Assembly (NCBI RefSeq): GCF_013087515.1
Contig: NZ_JABFCN010000070.1
Location: forward strand, 248,001-312,000
Reading direction: 5' to 3'
Length of the DNA: 64,000 bases
Source of the DNA: Rhizobium sophorae
GTDB taxonomy: Bacteria > Pseudomonadota > Alphaproteobacteria > Rhizobiales > Rhizobiaceae
In this document: positions 1 to 8,067 of the stretch, piece after piece
Layout of the letters: each line of letters starts with the position of its first letter
How positions within the stretch are numbered: position 1 is the first letter of the stretch
The notes under the pieces: generated by a model
Seen by the model: the letters and a program-made list of their open reading frames with translations, nothing else
The model's database searches: none
Told to the model about the DNA's origin: nothing
Made by a program: the position numbers and the translations under genes

Positions 1-411
1 GTCGCCGTCATCGCCATCGTCGGCGCCGTGACGGTCGGTTTCGAAGACACGCTTCACATAGGCCATCTTCTCACCGATGCGCTCGAGCTTGGCGAGCGTG
101 TGCAGGATCATGTCGCGGTTTTCCTCGACGCGGCGGCGGCCGGCCTCGGTGATGCGATAGAGCTTCTTGGCGCCCTCGGCCTCGACCTCGGCAAGACCGG
201 TTTCTTCGAGATAGGTGAGTGCAGGATAGATGACGCCGGGACTCGGCACGTAGAAGCCGCCGGAACGCTCCTCCAGCAACTTTATCAATTCGTAGCCGTG
301 GCGCGGCTGCTCAGCGAGCAGCGCCAGGATGACTAGTTGCAGATCGCCTGCCGCGAATTTGCGGCCCATGCGGAAAGCGTCGCCGAACATGCCGCCTTTA
401 AAGCCTCTCAT
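1..411 (-). CDS. PadR-family transcriptional regulator (3' part cut by window edge)
   Basis: The reading frame is open from 411 to the window edge, so the C-terminus is missing. The translation carries the PadR winged-helix signature: a stretch reading DLQLVILALLAEQPRHGYEL, then a wing region with PSPGVIYPALTYLEETG. I chose the ATG at 411 because AAAGGA lies just upstream; an in-frame ATG at 426 has no such site. PadR proteins are dimeric repressors that often control a neighbouring exporter. Here the divergent neighbour is an MFS transporter, and the shared control region holds two palindromes, so repression of that transporter or of itself is likely but inferred. The ligand is unknown. Confidence 0.88.
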   Translation of the reverse strand, partial: MRGFKGGMFGDAFRMGRKFAAGDLQLVILALLAEQPRHGYELIKLLEERSGGFYVPSPGVIYPALTYLEETGLAEVEAEGAKKLYRITEAGRRRVEENRDMILHTLAKLERIGEKMAYVKRVFETDRHGADDGDDGD

Positions 412-430
412 GCCGTTTCCTTTCATCGTT

Positions 431-475
431 AGATATATCGTCGACTATGTCGTAAAACATATATCGTAAGATAAT
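431..475. promoter_or_regulatory. Candidate PadR operator
   Basis: TATGT at 446-450 and ACATA at 457-461 form an inverted repeat with a 6-base spacer, close in kind to the ATGT/ACAT half-sites reported for PadR proteins. Next to it TATATCGTAAGATAA (460-474) resembles a site in the marR promoter at 7935-7949. It lies 20-60 bases upstream of the padR start. Operator function is inferred. Confidence 0.45.
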
Positions 476-517
476 TCCTTTCAAGTGCAGCAGAGATTTT
501 TTGATGTTTCGGGAAAT

Positions 518-531
518 TGATCGATCGATCA
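518..531. promoter_or_regulatory. Perfect 14-bp palindrome upstream of the MFS gene
   Basis: TGATCGATCGATCA is a perfect palindrome 16 bases before the MFS start codon and 107 bases upstream of padR. The position fits a repressor site on the transporter promoter. No regulator can be assigned from sequence. Confidence 0.35.
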
Positions 532-547
532 GAATTACTTGATTGTG

Positions 548-1762
548 ATGCCGGTGCTGCGGCGCGATAAGCGCTGCATGCTCGTGCGCACCGGTCACTC
601 CCCGCCGAATCTTGTCTCCACCGCCGCTGCCGGCGCCGTTGCCATGGCCGCTGCCATGGGCTTCGGGCGCTTCTCCTACACGCCGATCCTGCCCGGTATG
701 ATCATCGGCGTGCCGCTTTCGGCAGCGGATGCAGGCTTTATCGCATCGGCGAATTTCGTCGGTTATCTCGTCGGCGCGGTGCTTGCCGCCTATGGCTGGG
801 CGGCGGGGCGGGAGCGGCTGGTGGCGCTGCTGTCGCTGCTGGCAACCGCCATCCTGCTTGCTGCCATGGCCGCTACCGATTCCGTCGCGATTTTTGCCGT
901 CATCCGTTTCCTCGCCGGCATCGCCAGCGCCTTTGCGATGGTCTTCACCTCGTCGATTGTGCTCAGCCACGGGGCTGCTGCCGGCAACGATCATGTGCAG
1001 GCGGCGCATTTCGGCGGGCCGGGTGCTGGCATCGCGCTGTCCTCGGTCATGGTGTTTCTGATCGGCCTCGGCTTTCACGATGGGCCGGGCGGCTGGCGCG
1101 CCGACTGGATCGGCGGGGCGCTTTGTTGCGCGGCAAGCCTCGTCGTCGTTTTCCTGCTGCTGCCGTCGGCGCCGGCGCAATCGGCGCAGTCGGGCAAGGA
1201 GCCGGCGCTCATCTGGAACCGGCCGATGGTGTTGCTGACTTTGTCCTACGGCCTGTTCGGCTTCGGCTATGTCATCACCGCGACCTTCCTCGTCACCATC
1301 GCGCGCCTTTCTGCAACCGGGCCCTTCGTCGAATTCCTGTGCTGGTTCATTGCCGGCCTGACGGCGGCGGTGGCGCTGTTTGCCTGGAAGCCGCTGGTCA
1401 AGCCGCTCGGGCTTGGCGGCGTCTATGTCGCGGCGCTTCTGGTCGAAGCCACCGGCGTGCTAGCGACCGTTGCGCTGCCGGCTTCTGCCGCACCGCTGAT
1501 CGGCGGGGCGCTGTTCGGGGCGACGTTCCTGGCAATCACCGCCTACGGGCTGCAGATCGGCCGCAAGCTTTCGCCCGAGAGCCCGCGGCGGATCCTGGCG
1601 ATGATGACGGCCGCCTTTGGCGTCGGCCAGATCGTCGGGCCTGTCGTTGCCGGCTGGATCGCCGAGCGCAGCGGCAACTTCACCGTCCCGACGGTGATCG
1701 CCGCCGTGGCACTCGTCGCCTGCGCAGCGCTGGTGATGCCGGTGATCAGGAAAATCGCTTAA
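548..1762 (+). CDS. MFS transporter, YbfB/YjiJ family
   Basis: A polytopic inner-membrane protein of about 404 residues with some 12 hydrophobic segments, rich in Gly and Ala. The first segment contains AMGFGRFSYTPILPGM, the pattern of the YbfB/YjiJ branch of the major facilitator superfamily, whose substrates are mostly unknown. The start is uncertain: TTG at 539, ATG at 548 and ATG at 578 are all in frame and none has a strong ribosome-binding site. It diverges from the padR-type gene, an arrangement common for drug or metabolite exporters under local repressors. Efflux is inferred and the substrate cannot be read from sequence. Confidence 0.8.
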   Translation: MPVLRRDKRCMLVRTGHSPPNLVSTAAAGAVAMAAAMGFGRFSYTPILPGMIIGVPLSAADAGFIASANFVGYLVGAVLAAYGWAAGRERLVALLSLLATAILLAAMAATDSVAIFAVIRFLAGIASAFAMVFTSSIVLSHGAAAGNDHVQAAHFGGPGAGIALSSVMVFLIGLGFHDGPGGWRADWIGGALCCAASLVVVFLLLPSAPAQSAQSGKEPALIWNRPMVLLTLSYGLFGFGYVITATFLVTIARLSATGPFVEFLCWFIAGLTAAVALFAWKPLVKPLGLGGVYVAALLVEATGVLATVALPASAAPLIGGALFGATFLAITAYGLQIGRKLSPESPRRILAMMTAAFGVGQIVGPVVAGWIAERSGNFTVPTVIAAVALVACAALVMPVIRKIA

Positions 1763-1763
1763 C

Positions 1764-1799
1764 CGGTTACATCTCTGTAACAATGGGCCGAACCCATTG
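1764..1799 (+). promoter_or_regulatory. Palindromes in the bacA leader region
   Basis: GTTACATCTCTGTAAC (1766-1781) is an inverted repeat; read as direct repeats, CGGTTAC and CTGTAAC stand 11 bases apart, loosely like a PHO box. It is followed directly by CAATGGG-N5-CCCATTG (1781-1799), a 7-bp hairpin without a T-tract. Together they fill the gap between the MFS stop and bacA. Regulatory function is inferred. Confidence 0.3.
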
Positions 1800-1887
1800 C
1801 TGCTTCCTTGGAACTGCCTTAGTTTCCGGCACAATCAGTGTTCCACGACACTCCCGAGACTCACAGTTCAGGAAAGCAAAGCCCTCC

Positions 1888-3153
1888 GTGTTTCATTCCT
1901 TCTTTCCACAGCCAAAGGCGTTCTTCACTTCGCTCGCAATCTGGACGCTGGCTGCGATTTTTGGCTGGTATTTCTTCGCCGCTGGTCTTGGTGCTTCCCT
2001 CGGTTTTGCACCGATTCCTGAAGAGCAGCAGCCGATCGACCTTTCGTTCTTCCTACTGCCCGAAAATGTCTGGTTCTACGGCTATTTCCTTCTATCGGCA
2101 GTAATCTTCTGCGGTGCATGGCATCTGAAGGCGCTGAACCACCCTTGGAAGATTTGGTCGATCTGGGGTTCGGCACTGATCATCTTCGTGACCTACTTCG
2201 GCGTCCAGATCAGCGTTGTGATCAACAACTGGCGCCGGCCGTTTGGTGACCTTCTGCAGAACGCATTGTCGAAGCAGCCAGGCATTTCCGTCGACAATTT
2301 CTACAGCCTAATGTGGGTCTTCTGCCAGATAGCATTCCTCAGCATGTTCGTATCGATCATGACTGACTTCTTCACCAGCCACTACATCTTCCGCTGGCGA
2401 ACGGCGATGAACAATTTCTACATGTCGAAGTGGGAAAAGCTGCGTCACATCGAAGGCGCCTCGCAGCGCGTTCAGGAAGACACGATGCGCTTTTCGAGCA
2501 CGCTCGAAGGTCTTGGCATCAGTCTCATCAACTCGGTGATGACGCTCGTGGTGTTCCTTCCGATCCTTCTGGCGCTGTCGCATTACGTGACCGAACTGCC
2601 GTTCATCGGGCCGGTGGCGAATTCGCTCTTCTGGCTGGCGCTGTTCTGGTCGGCGTTCGGCACGCTTCTGCTGGCGGTCGCCGGCGTCAAGCTGCCGGGG
2701 CTGAATTTCCGCAACCAGCGTGTCGAGGCGGCCTATCGCAAGGAGCTCGTCTATGGCGAGGACCATGCGGACCGAGCCGAGCCGCTGACAGTCAGGGAGC
2801 TCTTCGACAACGTCCGCCGCAATTATTACCGCATGTATTTCCACTACATGTATTTCAACGTCGCCCGCTATTTCTATATCCAGGCCGACGCGCTCTTCGT
2901 GGTCTTCATGCTGGTGCCGACGATCGTGGCGGGCACGATCACCTACGGTATCTTCCAGCAGATCTCGACCGCCTTCGGCCAGGTCAGCAACTCGTTCCAG
3001 TATCTCGTCAACTCCTGGACGACGATCATCGAGTTGCTCTCGATCCACAAACGCCTCAAGGCCTTCGAGGCGGCAATCGATGACGAACCGCTGCCGGATA
3101 TTGACCAGCGCTACCTGGAACGTGAGACGGGCGTCGTGCACGCCGACGGTTGA
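1888..3153 (+). CDS. bacA: BacA, SbmA/BacA-family peptide transporter
   Basis: A 421-residue inner-membrane protein with several hydrophobic segments, matching the SbmA/BacA family over its whole length. BacA imports peptides, including host nodule-specific cysteine-rich peptides, and is required for bacteroid survival in legumes that make them; it also affects very-long-chain fatty acid content of lipid A. The frame is open far upstream, but homologues begin with FHSFF, which places the start at the GTG at 1888, with AGGAAAG about a dozen bases before it. It appears to be a single-gene unit: the upstream MFS gene ends 125 bases earlier and the downstream gene is convergent. Confidence 0.95.
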   Translation: MFHSFFPQPKAFFTSLAIWTLAAIFGWYFFAAGLGASLGFAPIPEEQQPIDLSFFLLPENVWFYGYFLLSAVIFCGAWHLKALNHPWKIWSIWGSALIIFVTYFGVQISVVINNWRRPFGDLLQNALSKQPGISVDNFYSLMWVFCQIAFLSMFVSIMTDFFTSHYIFRWRTAMNNFYMSKWEKLRHIEGASQRVQEDTMRFSSTLEGLGISLINSVMTLVVFLPILLALSHYVTELPFIGPVANSLFWLALFWSAFGTLLLAVAGVKLPGLNFRNQRVEAAYRKELVYGEDHADRAEPLTVRELFDNVRRNYYRMYFHYMYFNVARYFYIQADALFVVFMLVPTIVAGTITYGIFQQISTAFGQVSNSFQYLVNSWTTIIELLSIHKRLKAFEAAIDDEPLPDIDQRYLERETGVVHADG

Positions 3154-3189
3154 TGCGCGGGGTATTCAGCGAGCGATTGCAGCGAATCT

Positions 3190-3232
3190 CTTCTCCCCAG
3201 CGGGGAGAAGATGCCGACAGGCAGATGAGGGG
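3190..3232. repeat. RIME-like palindromic repeat fragment
   Basis: CTTCTCCCC-agc-GGGGAGAAG (9-bp arms, 3190-3210) is followed by ATGCCGACAGGCAGATGAGG. The same modules occur at 56752-56911. It sits between the convergent bacA and deacetylase genes and could act as a bidirectional terminator hairpin. Resemblance to Rhizobium-specific intergenic mosaic elements is from memory. Confidence 0.65.
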
Positions 3233-3261
3233 CCGTCTCTACAGCATTTCCTTAGACGCCG

Positions 3262-4248
3262 TCAAAGACCTGACGTTTGCAATTTCCCGCGCGCCTCGAT
3301 CATCGGGATCGCTTCCGAATAGCTGACACAGGCCACATCCGTTCGGTGGCAGACGTCGCTGACCAGCCTGTCGAGGGCACGCCAGTAGGCGCCGCCGTTC
3401 ATTTCGACGAAGTGGAAGCCGAGCTGCAGCGGGATGCGGGAGCCGGCATATTGCCTGTCGAAAGCCTCCTTGAAGGCGGCATAGGCGCGGTCCTCGAATT
3501 CCCCGGAATCGGCCGTATCCTCCTCACCCTTGGAATGGCGGACGAAGAGATTGTAGTCCATGCCGATGATCGGCTTGTCATTCGGGCCTTCGGGGATCAG
3601 CGGCAGGCCGAAGCGGATGATGCCGTCTTCCTCGACAGGCATGGCAGGGCCCTTGGTGACGAGGCTCGCGTCATAGGTGAAGCCCGCCTTCTTTTCGGCG
3701 GCGATCATGTCGGCGCCCGCAGTTGCCGAGAGATAGGGGGCGCGAAAGCCCTTGATGCCGTGATCGACCAGATCCTGCCAGCCGGCCGGCTCGTGGAGAC
3801 CGACGCTCTTCCAGGCATTCTCAAGCGTCGCGTGGAAGGTGGCGTATTCGGCCGACCAGTCGGCCTCGCTCCAGAGGCGGCCGTCGAAATGCCCACAGGC
3901 ATGGCTCGATATGTCGTGTCCTTCGAGGTGGGCGTGCCAGATATTGCCAAGGCGCTCGCGGATCTCGTCGTCGCTCTGGGCGAAGCCGACGTTGGATTTT
4001 CCGCGTTTCTGGTGCGGCGCCTGGTAGGCCTTCTTCGCCGCCTCGTTCATCAGAAAAGTGCAGGAAAGGAAATAGGTGAAATGGGCGCCGTTTTTCGCCG
4101 CCATCTCGCGGCTCTTCAGCCAGAGTGCGTTATCGTGGGCGCCGTCGAAGGAAATGATAACGAGCTGTTTCGGCCGGTCGGCCGCCTCGGCAATTGCCGG
4201 AACGAGGAGCGAAACAGAAAGGCAGGCGGAGAGGAGGGAACGAGACAT
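3262..4248 (-). CDS. Exported polysaccharide deacetylase-family protein
   Basis: About 328 residues beginning with a clear signal peptide (MSRSLLSACLSVSLLVPAIAEA), which is why I chose the ATG at 4248 although the frame is open upstream to 4395. The mature part starts with a NodB-like strand and metal motif (VIISFDGAHDN), followed by HDISSHACGHFDG and GIKGFRAPYLS, consistent with the first motifs of carbohydrate esterase family 4. It should act in the periplasm on an N- or O-acetylated sugar polymer, but whether all catalytic residues are kept cannot be judged by eye. It converges with bacA. The substrate is unknown. Confidence 0.78.
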   Translation of the reverse strand: MSRSLLSACLSVSLLVPAIAEAADRPKQLVIISFDGAHDNALWLKSREMAAKNGAHFTYFLSCTFLMNEAAKKAYQAPHQKRGKSNVGFAQSDDEIRERLGNIWHAHLEGHDISSHACGHFDGRLWSEADWSAEYATFHATLENAWKSVGLHEPAGWQDLVDHGIKGFRAPYLSATAGADMIAAEKKAGFTYDASLVTKGPAMPVEEDGIIRFGLPLIPEGPNDKPIIGMDYNLFVRHSKGEEDTADSGEFEDRAYAAFKEAFDRQYAGSRIPLQLGFHFVEMNGGAYWRALDRLVSDVCHRTDVACVSYSEAIPMIEARGKLQTSGL

Positions 4249-4369
4249 GGGCACCGCGACAATTTGTTCGCGGTTTCCCTCCGACAGAATTGCGGCGAAG
4301 CTGCGGTCGCGCTGGCATTTTCTCGCGCCAGCCGGTAAGCCATGACAAACGGCACGGAAGGGATCCGCA

Positions 4370-4954
4370 ATGACATTGCTTATCGTCGGCATCATACTTT
4401 TCCTTGGGGTGCATCTGGTGCGGGTGGTGTCGCCGGAGTTTCGCCGCTCGATGATTGCAAGCCTCGGCGAGAAGGGCTGGCGGGCGGCCTATTCGATTGC
4501 CAGCATCGCCACGCTGATCCTGTTGATTTACGGCTTCGGGCAGGCGCGGCAGGTGACCGGAATGCTATACAATCCCCCGGTCTGGATGGCACATATAGCA
4601 ATCACGCTGATGCTGATCGCGATGATCTGTCTCGTCGCCTCGCTGCTGCCGGCGGGGCATATCGCGACGAAGACCAAACATCCGATGGTGCTGTCGGTGA
4701 AGATCTGGGCATTGGCGCATCTGCTCGCCAATGGTGAGACATCATCCGTGCTGTTGTTTGCCGCATTTCTGGCCTGGGGCGTCGTCATGCGCATTTCCCT
4801 GAAACGGCGGGAGCGGGCGGGCGAGATCACGCTCCGGCCCTTCGTCTCGGCCAAGTACGACCTCTATGCCATCGTCATCGGCATCGTCGTCTGGGTGCTG
4901 ATCATCTGGAAGCTGCACGAATGGTTGATCGGGGTTTCGCCGCTCGCCATGTGA
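4370..4954 (+). CDS. NnrU-family membrane protein
   Basis: A 194-residue protein with about five membrane segments. The beginning, with LFLGVHLVRVVSPEFR, and the middle, HPMVLSVKIWALAHLLANGE, match the NnrU family. NnrU was named from a gene near nitric oxide reductase in Rhodobacter and is distantly related to the isoprenoid isomerase Z-ISO of plants; the bacterial role is not settled. GGAAGGG precedes the start. No denitrification genes are nearby, so a link to nitrogen oxides is not supported here. It runs in the same direction as the TPR gene 103 bases downstream but need not be cotranscribed. Confidence 0.85.
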   Translation: MTLLIVGIILFLGVHLVRVVSPEFRRSMIASLGEKGWRAAYSIASIATLILLIYGFGQARQVTGMLYNPPVWMAHIAITLMLIAMICLVASLLPAGHIATKTKHPMVLSVKIWALAHLLANGETSSVLLFAAFLAWGVVMRISLKRRERAGEITLRPFVSAKYDLYAIVIGIVVWVLIIWKLHEWLIGVSPLAM

Positions 4955-5057
4955 CGAATCTTTCACATCCCCCTTACAACGGCGGCAAAATGGAGTAGAA
5001 GGCCCGACAATATGCGTTTTGCATGGTGTATGGGTATTTCCGCGGCCGGAGACGAGA

Positions 5058-5741
5058 ATGGCATTCAACGACGACAGCTTCATCCGTGAAGTCAATGAGG
5101 AATTGCGGTCTGACCAGATGAAGGGCGTCTGGCGCCGGTTCGGCCGCTATATCGTCGTCGTCGCCATCCTGATCGTCGTCGGCACCGCCGGCAAGGTTCT
5201 CTACGACTATTGGGACGACAACCGCTCCTCCGGCACCGGCGACCAGTTCCTGGCGGCGATGAAGCTAGCCGACGAGAACAAGAACGACGAGGCGCTGGCC
5301 GCGCTCGACAAACTCGAGAAGGAAGGCCATGGCGCCTACCCGGTGCTGGCGCGCATGCGCGCCGCGACCGTTCAGGTGCAGAAGGGCGATGCCGCGGCGG
5401 CAATCGCCGCCTTCAACGAGATCGGCAAGGACAATGCCGTTCCGGCCGCCGTGCGCGATGCCGCCAAGATGCGCGCCGGCTGGCTGCTCATCGAGAACGG
5501 CACTTACGAACAGGTTTCGGCGGCGGTCGAGGAAATGGCCGTTCCGGGCAACGCCTTCCGTCATTCGGCGCGCGAGGCACTCGGCCTTGCCGCTTACAAA
5601 GCCGGCAACATGGCGCAGGCGCGGCAGTGGTTCCAGTCGATCGTCAACGATACCGACAGCCCGCGCAATGTTGCCAATCGCGCCCATATGATGCTTGATC
5701 TGATTACCGCATCCGGCAAGGCGCCCGCCGCTCAGGGCTGA
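5058..5741 (+). CDS. Membrane-anchored TPR protein of the YfgM type
   Basis: About 227 residues: a short cytoplasmic N-terminus with a conserved FIREVNEELRSDQ stretch, one membrane helix at about residues 32-50 (IVVVAILIVVGTAGKVLYDY), then tetratricopeptide-like helices rich in Ala, Lys and Glu. This matches the YfgM/TPR_21 family, which associates with the Sec translocon and envelope chaperones in E. coli. The ATG at 5058 has GGAGAC upstream. It lies 18 bases before der, and the same pairing of YfgM-like protein and Der is common in proteobacteria, so the two are probably cotranscribed. Confidence 0.82.
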   Translation: MAFNDDSFIREVNEELRSDQMKGVWRRFGRYIVVVAILIVVGTAGKVLYDYWDDNRSSGTGDQFLAAMKLADENKNDEALAALDKLEKEGHGAYPVLARMRAATVQVQKGDAAAAIAAFNEIGKDNAVPAAVRDAAKMRAGWLLIENGTYEQVSAAVEEMAVPGNAFRHSAREALGLAAYKAGNMAQARQWFQSIVNDTDSPRNVANRAHMMLDLITASGKAPAAQG

Positions 5742-5759
5742 TCGTGTTAAGGACAAGAT

Positions 5760-7184
5760 ATGAGTTTCACGGTCGCCATCGTCGGTCGTCCGAATGTCGG
5801 CAAGTCGACACTTTTCAACCGGCTGGTGGGTAAGAAGCTGGCGCTTGTCGACGACACGCCGGGTGTTACCCGCGACCGCCGGCCGGGCGATGCGCGGCTG
5901 ATGGGCCTGACTTTCACGATCATCGACACGGCTGGTCTGGAAGAGGCCGACGCGGAAAGCCTGCAGGGCCGGATGCGGGCGCAGACGGAAGCGGCGATCG
6001 ACGAGGCGGATCTTTCGCTTTTCGTCGTCGATGCCAAGAGCGGATTGACGCCCGTCGATACCGACCTTGCGGAGATGCTGCGCCGGCGCGGCAAACCGGT
6101 GGTGCTCGTCGCCAACAAATCCGAAGCGCGCGGTTCAGACAGCGGCTTCTATGACGCCTACACGCTCGGGCTCGGCGAACCGACCCCGATTTCGGCTGAA
6201 CATGGGCAGGGCATGCTCGACTTGCGCGATGCGATCGTTGCGGCAATCGGCGAGGACCGGGCCTATCCCGCCAAGGAGGATGTCGCCGTTACAGATGTCG
6301 ACATTCCACAGACGGAAGGCGAAGACAGCGACGAGGACGAAGAGCCGGCCTATGACGAGACGAAGCCGCTCAGGGTGGCCATCGTCGGCCGGCCGAATGC
6401 CGGCAAGTCTACACTGATCAATCGCTTCCTCGGCGAGGACCGGCTTTTGACCGGGCCGGAGGCCGGCATCACCCGCGACTCCATCTCGGTCGAATGGGAC
6501 TGGCGTGGCCGCACCATCAAGATGTTCGATACGGCAGGCATGCGCCGCAAGGCGCGGGTGATCGAGAAGCTGGAGAAGCTTTCGGTAGCCGATGCGCTGC
6601 GCGCCATCCGCTTCGCCGAAACCGTCGTCATCGTCTTCGATGCAACGATCCCTTTCGAAAAGCAGGATCTGCAGATCGTCGACCTCGTGCTTCGCGAAGG
6701 CCGTGCCGCCGTGCTCGCTTTCAACAAATGGGACATGATCGAAGACCGGCAGGCGGTGCTTGCGGATCTGCGCGAAAAGACCGACCGGCTGCTGCCGCAG
6801 GCGCGCGGCATTCGCGCCGTGCCTATCTCCGGCCAGACCGGCTGGGGGCTCGACAAGCTCATGCAGTCGATCATCGATACCGACAAGGTCTGGAACAAGC
6901 GCATCTCGACGGCGCGGCTCAACCGCTGGCTGGAGACGCAGCAGATCCAGCATCCGCCACCGGCCGTTTCCGGCCGCCGCATCAAGCTGAAATATATGAC
7001 GCAGGTGAAGGCCCGCCCGCCGGCCTTCATGATCTCCTGCACCCGATCGGATGCGCTGCCGGAATCCTATACACGCTATCTGATCAACGGGTTGCGCGCG
7101 GATTTCGACATGCCGAGCGTGCCGATTCGCATCCATTTCCGCTCGCCTGACAATCCGTTCGAAGGCAAGAAGAGGCGAACATAG
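5760..7184 (+). CDS. der: Ribosome biogenesis GTPase Der (EngA)
   Basis: A 474-residue protein with two tandem GTPase domains, unique to Der. The first P-loop is GRPNVGKST near residues 9-17, with DTPGVTRD as switch region; the second is GRPNAGKST near residue 211, with DTAGMRRKARV. NKWDM supplies the second G4 motif. The C-terminal KH-like domain runs from about residue 380. An acidic linker (EGEDSDEDEEP) joins the two G domains. Der acts in 50S subunit maturation and is essential in most bacteria. AAGGACAAGAT precedes the ATG. It follows the YfgM-like gene closely. Confidence 0.97.
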   Translation: MSFTVAIVGRPNVGKSTLFNRLVGKKLALVDDTPGVTRDRRPGDARLMGLTFTIIDTAGLEEADAESLQGRMRAQTEAAIDEADLSLFVVDAKSGLTPVDTDLAEMLRRRGKPVVLVANKSEARGSDSGFYDAYTLGLGEPTPISAEHGQGMLDLRDAIVAAIGEDRAYPAKEDVAVTDVDIPQTEGEDSDEDEEPAYDETKPLRVAIVGRPNAGKSTLINRFLGEDRLLTGPEAGITRDSISVEWDWRGRTIKMFDTAGMRRKARVIEKLEKLSVADALRAIRFAETVVIVFDATIPFEKQDLQIVDLVLREGRAAVLAFNKWDMIEDRQAVLADLREKTDRLLPQARGIRAVPISGQTGWGLDKLMQSIIDTDKVWNKRISTARLNRWLETQQIQHPPPAVSGRRIKLKYMTQVKARPPAFMISCTRSDALPESYTRYLINGLRADFDMPSVPIRIHFRSPDNPFEGKKRRT

Positions 7185-7230
7185 GGTTTGGGCTTGCGCT
7201 GATTGGCGAGTTCTGAGGCACGTCGTGTGG

Positions 7231-7440
7231 CCACCCCCTCTGCCCTGTCGGACCCCGGGGTCGAGCCACGGGTCTCGACCCGTCCTTCCGACCCTCACAC
7301 GGAGGGAGAAAGGCAGGAGGCGAACACTCAGTGCCTCTCTGTCGATGCTCTGGCCGCCAAGCGGTAATTGTTTGGGGAAGCCGTAACATCCATCTGATTT
7401 CGCCGCCTGTAGGGGAGATGCCCGATGGGGCAGAGGGGTG
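7231..7440. repeat. Intergenic mosaic element with imperfect terminal inverted repeats
   Basis: The left end ACCCCCTCTGCCCTGTCGG (7232-7250) and the right end CCGATGGGGCAGAGGGGTG (7422-7440) are imperfect inverted copies. Inside are a palindrome ACCCCGGGGT (7251-7260) and a hairpin GGGTCGAG/CTCGACCC. It fills the gap between the convergent der and marR genes. No open frame of note is inside. It belongs to the same general class as the elements at 3190 and 56752. Confidence 0.6.
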
Positions 7441-7470
7441 TCACTGGCAGTGCGATAGCTATCCGGGAAT

Positions 7471-7908
7471 CTAAGCCACACTTTTGTTCAGCGCCTCACG
7501 CAGCGCCACGATCTCGGCCTGGAGGCGGGTGAGGTCGACGGCATCGCGACCGCTGGCAGCGGCGATGCAACCCGGGATGCCGATCGCCTTTTCCTTCAGG
7601 CGAATGCCTTCTTCGCTCAAGCGGACGACGACGACGCGTTCGTCCTCCCGGCTGCGTTCGCGTCTGACATAACCTGCGGTTTCCAGGCGTTTGAGCAGCG
7701 GGGTCAGCGTGCTCGATTCGAGGAAGAGCTTTTCACCGAGGCCACCGACGGTCTGGCCGTCCTGCTCCCAGAGAGAAACCATCGCTAGATATTGCGGATA
7801 GGTGAGACCCAACGCATCGAGCAGCGGCTTGTAGACGCGATTCAGTGCGTGGCTTGCCGTATAGACGGCGAAGCAGATGAAACTGTCGAGCTTTAGCTGA
7901 TCCTGCAT
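7471..7908 (-). CDS. MarR-family regulator of the OhrR type
   Basis: A 145-residue winged-helix protein. The N-terminal stretch with FICFAVYTASHALNRVYKPL carries a cysteine at residue 12 in the position of the redox-sensing Cys of OhrR (usual form LCFALY). The central DNA-binding part includes YPQYLAMVSLWEQ, LFLESSTLTPLLKRLE and a wing with REDERVVVVRL, all typical of OhrR. OhrR represses an organic hydroperoxide reductase and is inactivated by peroxide oxidation of that Cys. GGAGATACCCC precedes the start. It diverges from an exported esterase rather than an ohr gene, so its target here may differ. Two inverted operator-like motifs lie between them. Confidence 0.88.
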   Translation of the reverse strand: MQDQLKLDSFICFAVYTASHALNRVYKPLLDALGLTYPQYLAMVSLWEQDGQTVGGLGEKLFLESSTLTPLLKRLETAGYVRRERSREDERVVVVRLSEEGIRLKEKAIGIPGCIAAASGRDAVDLTRLQAEIVALREALNKSVA

Positions 7909-7932
7909 GGGGTATCTCCAAAACTAAACCAA

Positions 7933-8027
7933 TTTATATCGTGCGATAAATAATCGTAGCCGCTTTTTATGCACGGTAGCTATGCAGAAATGTAAATTGT
8001 ACGATAATTAATCGTGCGCGATATAAA
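7933..8027. promoter_or_regulatory. Operator-like inverted repeats between marR and esterase genes
   Basis: TTTATATCGTGCGATAAA (7933-7950) and, in the opposite sense, ATCGTGCGCGATATAAA (about 8011-8027) are near-copies. Between them ACGATAATTAATCGT (8001-8015) is an inverted repeat. The arrangement fits two dimer sites controlling both divergent promoters. Binding by the adjacent MarR protein is inferred. Confidence 0.6.
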
Positions 8028-8067
8028 ACGTGTTCACGACGAACATCGAAACCGAGAGGACAAGACA

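Noticed and set aside
1123..1887. Long open frame continuous with bacA upstream of its GTG start
   Set aside because: The part before 1888 is the second frame of the MFS gene, with Arg/Ala-rich shadow composition and no family match; BacA homologues begin at the GTG.
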